This document shows, piece by piece, positions 23,434 to 25,771 of a DNA stretch of 25,771 nt (positions within the stretch are counted from its first letter, which is position 1; each line of letters begins with the position of its first letter). Source of the stretch: Candidatus Mesolinea sp. UBA5823 (GTDB taxonomy: Bacteria; Chloroflexota; Anaerolineae; Anaerolineales; Anaerolineaceae). The notes beneath the pieces were generated by a model. It ran no database searches and was not told the DNA's origin. It saw nothing but the letters and a program-made list of their open reading frames with translations. A program made the position numbers and the translations under genes. The stretch covers positions 17,955-43,725 of the forward strand of contig DICP01000119.1 of assembly GCA_002417685.1 (NCBI GenBank), read 5' to 3'.

Positions 23434-23657
23434 TAGATATCGCCCTAAATTAATGTTTTTATTCTGAGTTTATTAGTTCACTTCTTCTAAATTATGGTTT
23501 TAAATATTAATTATCATTTCCTCTTTGGCTCGGCAATTTTCTAAATGTTATATAAAATTAATTCGCAGTAAATTATTCGCTTGTTCATTTTTTTGATGCG
23601 CATTAGTTTCATGAGGTCAGTATTCTGGTGGTTAATGAGGTTCAGTTGGTTCAGGAG

Positions 23658-25472
23658 TTAAGGCTTAGGCTTTATAGTTGGTGTAATTGGTTCAGGAGGT
23701 TCAGGTATTGGAGGTTCCGTGGGTTCAGGGTCTTCCGTGGGTTCAGGGTCTTTCGTGGGTTCAGGGTCTTCCGTGGGTTCCGTAGGTGTGACAGGCGTAT
23801 ATGTTGGAGTATAAGGAAGTGTTGGTGTCATCGTCATTGTGATTGATGGAGCTGGCGTTTGCGTAGGGCGAGGTAAAGGTGTGGTTCCATCCTGTCCACT
23901 CAGTGTGAAGGTTGGCGTTGGTAGCTCGGTTGGTTCTTCCGTCGGAATGATGCTCGCCGTTGGAGTAGCCACGAGCAACGGAACGAACGCCCATAATTCA
24001 TTCATCGTCCCAGGGTAACTTTCTTGTTGCTCCATGTGCCATCCCTCTTCAAAGGGCTCCCAGTTTAAACCATCAGGAGAATAATAACAAGTCCCTTCTA
24101 AACAATCTATCCTCATGAAACCTGTTTCTGGATCAGATAATACTCCCATCATCGATCCTTCGATCTTTGCATATTGTTCAAATTCTGATTTAACTATAAA
24201 TGCTTTACCCTGAGGAATGGCTTCTGGCAATTCAACAATAATTCTTCCTCGATTAATTTGAATTGTCGTTTGCTCGTCATTCTGGTCTACCAATTCAATT
24301 ACGCTATTCTCTGCAAGATAAACAGCTATCTGATTCGAAAAACCTAGACGGATAAAACCATTTTCTCCATTTCCAGTTTGTATCACTGTTCCGATTTTAA
24401 AATCAAGAAGATCGCCTTCAGAGTAATAACTTTCATTGTAATTAATTTCACGGACATATACTTCGATGTTTTGTACATTTGCAATCAAAATCTGCCCGTA
24501 CTCAATCGGAGGTAAAGTAGCTAACGGTTTATTCGCATTTCTGTTAATCGCGCCCACGACAAATAAAACAATCACTACAAGGGCAACAAGAATCGGTAAC
24601 GTATATCTACCGACCTTCTTTATAGAAATTTTGGGTCTACCACCAGGGATTTCCAACACAATCGCAGAAACATTGTCGTTTGCTCCCCTTTCTAAAGCCT
24701 TCTTGACTAAATTGTTGGCACTTTGTTCAGGCTTCGAATCATTGATGATTGAAACAATTTCGCTGTCTTCAACATAGTGTTTGTTCGTTGATCTTATTTT
24801 CTTTATTAGACCATCGGAACAAATTAATATTTTGTCACCAGGAAAGAGTTGCAATCCTTGAGCTTTCCTTGCAGCCTGTTCTGGTTCATTAATTCCATTT
24901 AAATAAAGTCCAAGGTCTACTTCCACAGTGGCGTCGTAACCAATAGACCGAATAAGCTCATCTTTTCGTGGGTGGTGCATCGCTTCGTCAAAGCTGAGCT
25001 TTTTGGCCCGATAAACCTCCATTCCCCAACTGTGGTCAACCGTAATCTGTTTAATTTCATCTCCCCGAATTAAATAAATCCGACTATCGCCAACATTTGC
25101 GACATAAAGGCGTTGATCACAAATTGCAGCCACAGCAACCGTAGCACCCATGTTTCGATTGGCTCGCAGCAACTTAGATTCAGCAAAAACCTCTTTATTC
25201 GCATGAATAATAGCTGCTTCGAGGATTTGCAATACATTTGTCGAGGTTGATTCCGTACAAAAACTAAATATCGTGTCAACAGTCCTCTGGGCAGCCCTTT
25301 CTCCAGCATTCTCACTCCCAATGCCATCAGAAACAACGGCAAGAGTTATCTGTAAGCCGCTTTTCGTAACAATGTTTTCTACCCCAAGACGATCTTCATA
25401 AAATCTTTTTTCTGATCGTCCGACGTCAGAATCCTGGCTAACTAAGACAGGAAAACTTATTTTTTCCATCAT
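23658..25472 (-). CDS. PP2C-type Ser/Thr phosphatase with membrane anchor, FecR-like domain and Pro/Thr-rich tail
   Basis: This 604-residue protein should remove phosphate from Ser/Thr residues in the cytoplasm using two metal ions. The catalytic motifs are complete: YEDR with E26-D27, SDGIG at 48-52, GDSRIYLIR at 128-136, DHSW at 146-149, CSDGL at 218-222 and NDNVSAIVLE at 265-274. A hydrophobic helix at about 291-308 follows. The outside part has a FecR-like domain (about 325-485), recognisable by EGDLLDFKIGTVIQTGNGE, an RLGFSNQIAVYLAENS strand and RGRIIVELP, and it carries C-x-x-G-T-C at 457-462. Residues 501-604 are Pro/Thr/Glu-rich and end in hexapeptide repeats (DPEPTE/K). It is 41 bases after the kinase gene, so kinase and phosphatase are probably co-transcribed and oppose each other. 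Tandem ATGs occur at 25472 and 25469; AGGG fits either. Confidence 0.9.
   Translation of the reverse strand: MMEKISFPVLVSQDSDVGRSEKRFYEDRLGVENIVTKSGLQITLAVVSDGIGSENAGERAAQRTVDTIFSFCTESTSTNVLQILEAAIIHANKEVFAESKLLRANRNMGATVAVAAICDQRLYVANVGDSRIYLIRGDEIKQITVDHSWGMEVYRAKKLSFDEAMHHPRKDELIRSIGYDATVEVDLGLYLNGINEPEQAARKAQGLQLFPGDKILICSDGLIKKIRSTNKHYVEDSEIVSIINDSKPEQSANNLVKKALERGANDNVSAIVLEIPGGRPKISIKKVGRYTLPILVALVVIVLFVVGAINRNANKPLATLPPIEYGQILIANVQNIEVYVREINYNESYYSEGDLLDFKIGTVIQTGNGENGFIRLGFSNQIAVYLAENSVIELVDQNDEQTTIQINRGRIIVELPEAIPQGKAFIVKSEFEQYAKIEGSMMGVLSDPETGFMRIDCLEGTCYYSPDGLNWEPFEEGWHMEQQESYPGTMNELWAFVPLLVATPTASIIPTEEPTELPTPTFTLSGQDGTTPLPRPTQTPAPSITMTMTPTLPYTPTYTPVTPTEPTEDPEPTKDPEPTEDPEPTEPPIPEPPEPITPTIKPKP
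23719..23781. repeat. 18-bp tandem repeat inside the phosphatase tail
   Basis: Three consecutive 18-bp units begin at 23719, 23737 and 23755 (plus-strand unit GTGGGTTCAGGGTCTTCC, the second with one change), followed by half a unit at 23773. On the coding strand each unit encodes one hexapeptide of the DPEPTE type. The region keeps frame whatever the copy number, so it may vary between strains. Related degenerate GGTTCAG copies extend towards 23640, beyond the stop codon. Confidence 0.85.
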
Positions 25473-25513
25473 TATTCCCTTGAATGCGTGAAAATAATCA
25501 AATTAATTTTTCT

Positions 25514-25771
25514 TTAATAATTCCAAGACCGTTCCGGCGATAAAGTGTAATCAGCGTACTGTCGAAGAGCATACCTAATTTGTCTGTCGGTAGGTCTTGC
25601 TTCAGGCTTTTTCGCCAAGCATGCCATAATTAGATCATTCATGTGATTGGATATTTTAGGATTAAGGGATTGTGGACTGGATGGCATTTTCGTTAGAATT
25701 GCAGTCGTTACTCCCGTCTCCGACTTACCACTCAAAGGTAACTTTCCGGCTAACATGCGATAAAGGAGCAC
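25514..25771 (-). CDS. Hanks-type Ser/Thr protein kinase, C-terminal part only
   Basis: The frame is open to the window edge, and the visible 85 codons are the C-lobe of a eukaryotic-like protein kinase. LLYRMLAGKLPLSG matches the subdomain IX-X helix and loop (usual form: LYEMLTGxxPF), and LIMACLAKKPEARPTD matches subdomain XI with its invariant arginine. The protein stops about 25 residues after that, so there is no transmembrane helix or extracytoplasmic sensor on this side. The ATP-binding and catalytic loops lie outside the window and cannot be checked. It would be the kinase partner of the phosphatase 41 bases downstream. Confidence 0.85.
   Translation of the reverse strand: MLLYRMLAGKLPLSGKSETGVTTAILTKMPSSPQSLNPKISNHMNDLIMACLAKKPEARPTDRQIRYALRQYADYTLSPERSWNY

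Noticed and set aside
23434..23657. Small gene or promoter between the two phosphatase-like genes
   Set aside because: Only a 23-codon frame and poorly spaced AT-rich promoter-like words were seen; nothing is convincing.
23719..23781. Short regularly spaced repeats considered as a CRISPR array
   Set aside because: The units are directly adjacent with no spacers and encode an in-frame peptide repeat.

Overview
The window is almost entirely coding, and every supported gene lies on the minus strand, so transcription runs from high to low coordinates. The protein sequences suggest a member of the Chloroflexota, most likely class Anaerolineae. The reasons are a zinc-binding short S14, the gene order running from str through S10 and spc to secY-adk, a PP2C phosphatase fused to a membrane-anchored FecR-like domain with a Pro/Thr-rich tail, and the style of RpoB. 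This placement is inference from general familiarity and has not been tested by a search.

Layout in order of transcription. (1) 25771-22006 is a Ser/Thr phosphorylation module: the C-lobe of a Hanks-type kinase cut by the window edge, a PP2C phosphatase with intact catalytic motifs, and a second PP2C-like protein whose N-terminal catalytic motifs are missing. Both phosphatase-like proteins continue through one membrane helix into an extracytoplasmic FecR-like domain. (2) 21935-17914 is rpoB with a strong sigma70-type promoter. Neither rplL before it nor rpoC after it is present. RpoB carries an insert of about 145 residues near its C-terminus that looks internally duplicated. (3) 17821-14210 is the str cluster rpsL-rpsG-fusA followed by rpsJ, without tuf, closed by a clear intrinsic terminator. 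(4) 14158-10865 is a large AT-richer Type IIG-like restriction-methylation gene with its own -10 element, sitting between rpsJ and rplC. (5) 10748-1 is the rest of the S10 and spc clusters in the classic order rplC-rplD-rplW-rplB-rpsS-rplV-rpsC-rplP-rpmC-rpsQ-rplN-rplX-rplE-rpsN-rpsH-rplF-rplR-rpsE-rpmD-rplO-secY-adk, with spacings from -8 to about 30 bases that imply one operon with translational coupling.

The ribosomal genes, rpoB, fusA and secY form the core transcription, translation and secretion machinery. The most unusual points are the restriction-methylation gene lodged inside the S10 operon, the active/degenerate pair of membrane PP2C-FecR proteins, the split of rpoB from rpoC, the RpoB insert and rifampicin-pocket changes, and an L24 whose normal C-terminus is replaced by a Lys/Ala/Pro-rich tail. 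No tRNA, rRNA, CRISPR array, insertion sequence or prophage was seen.
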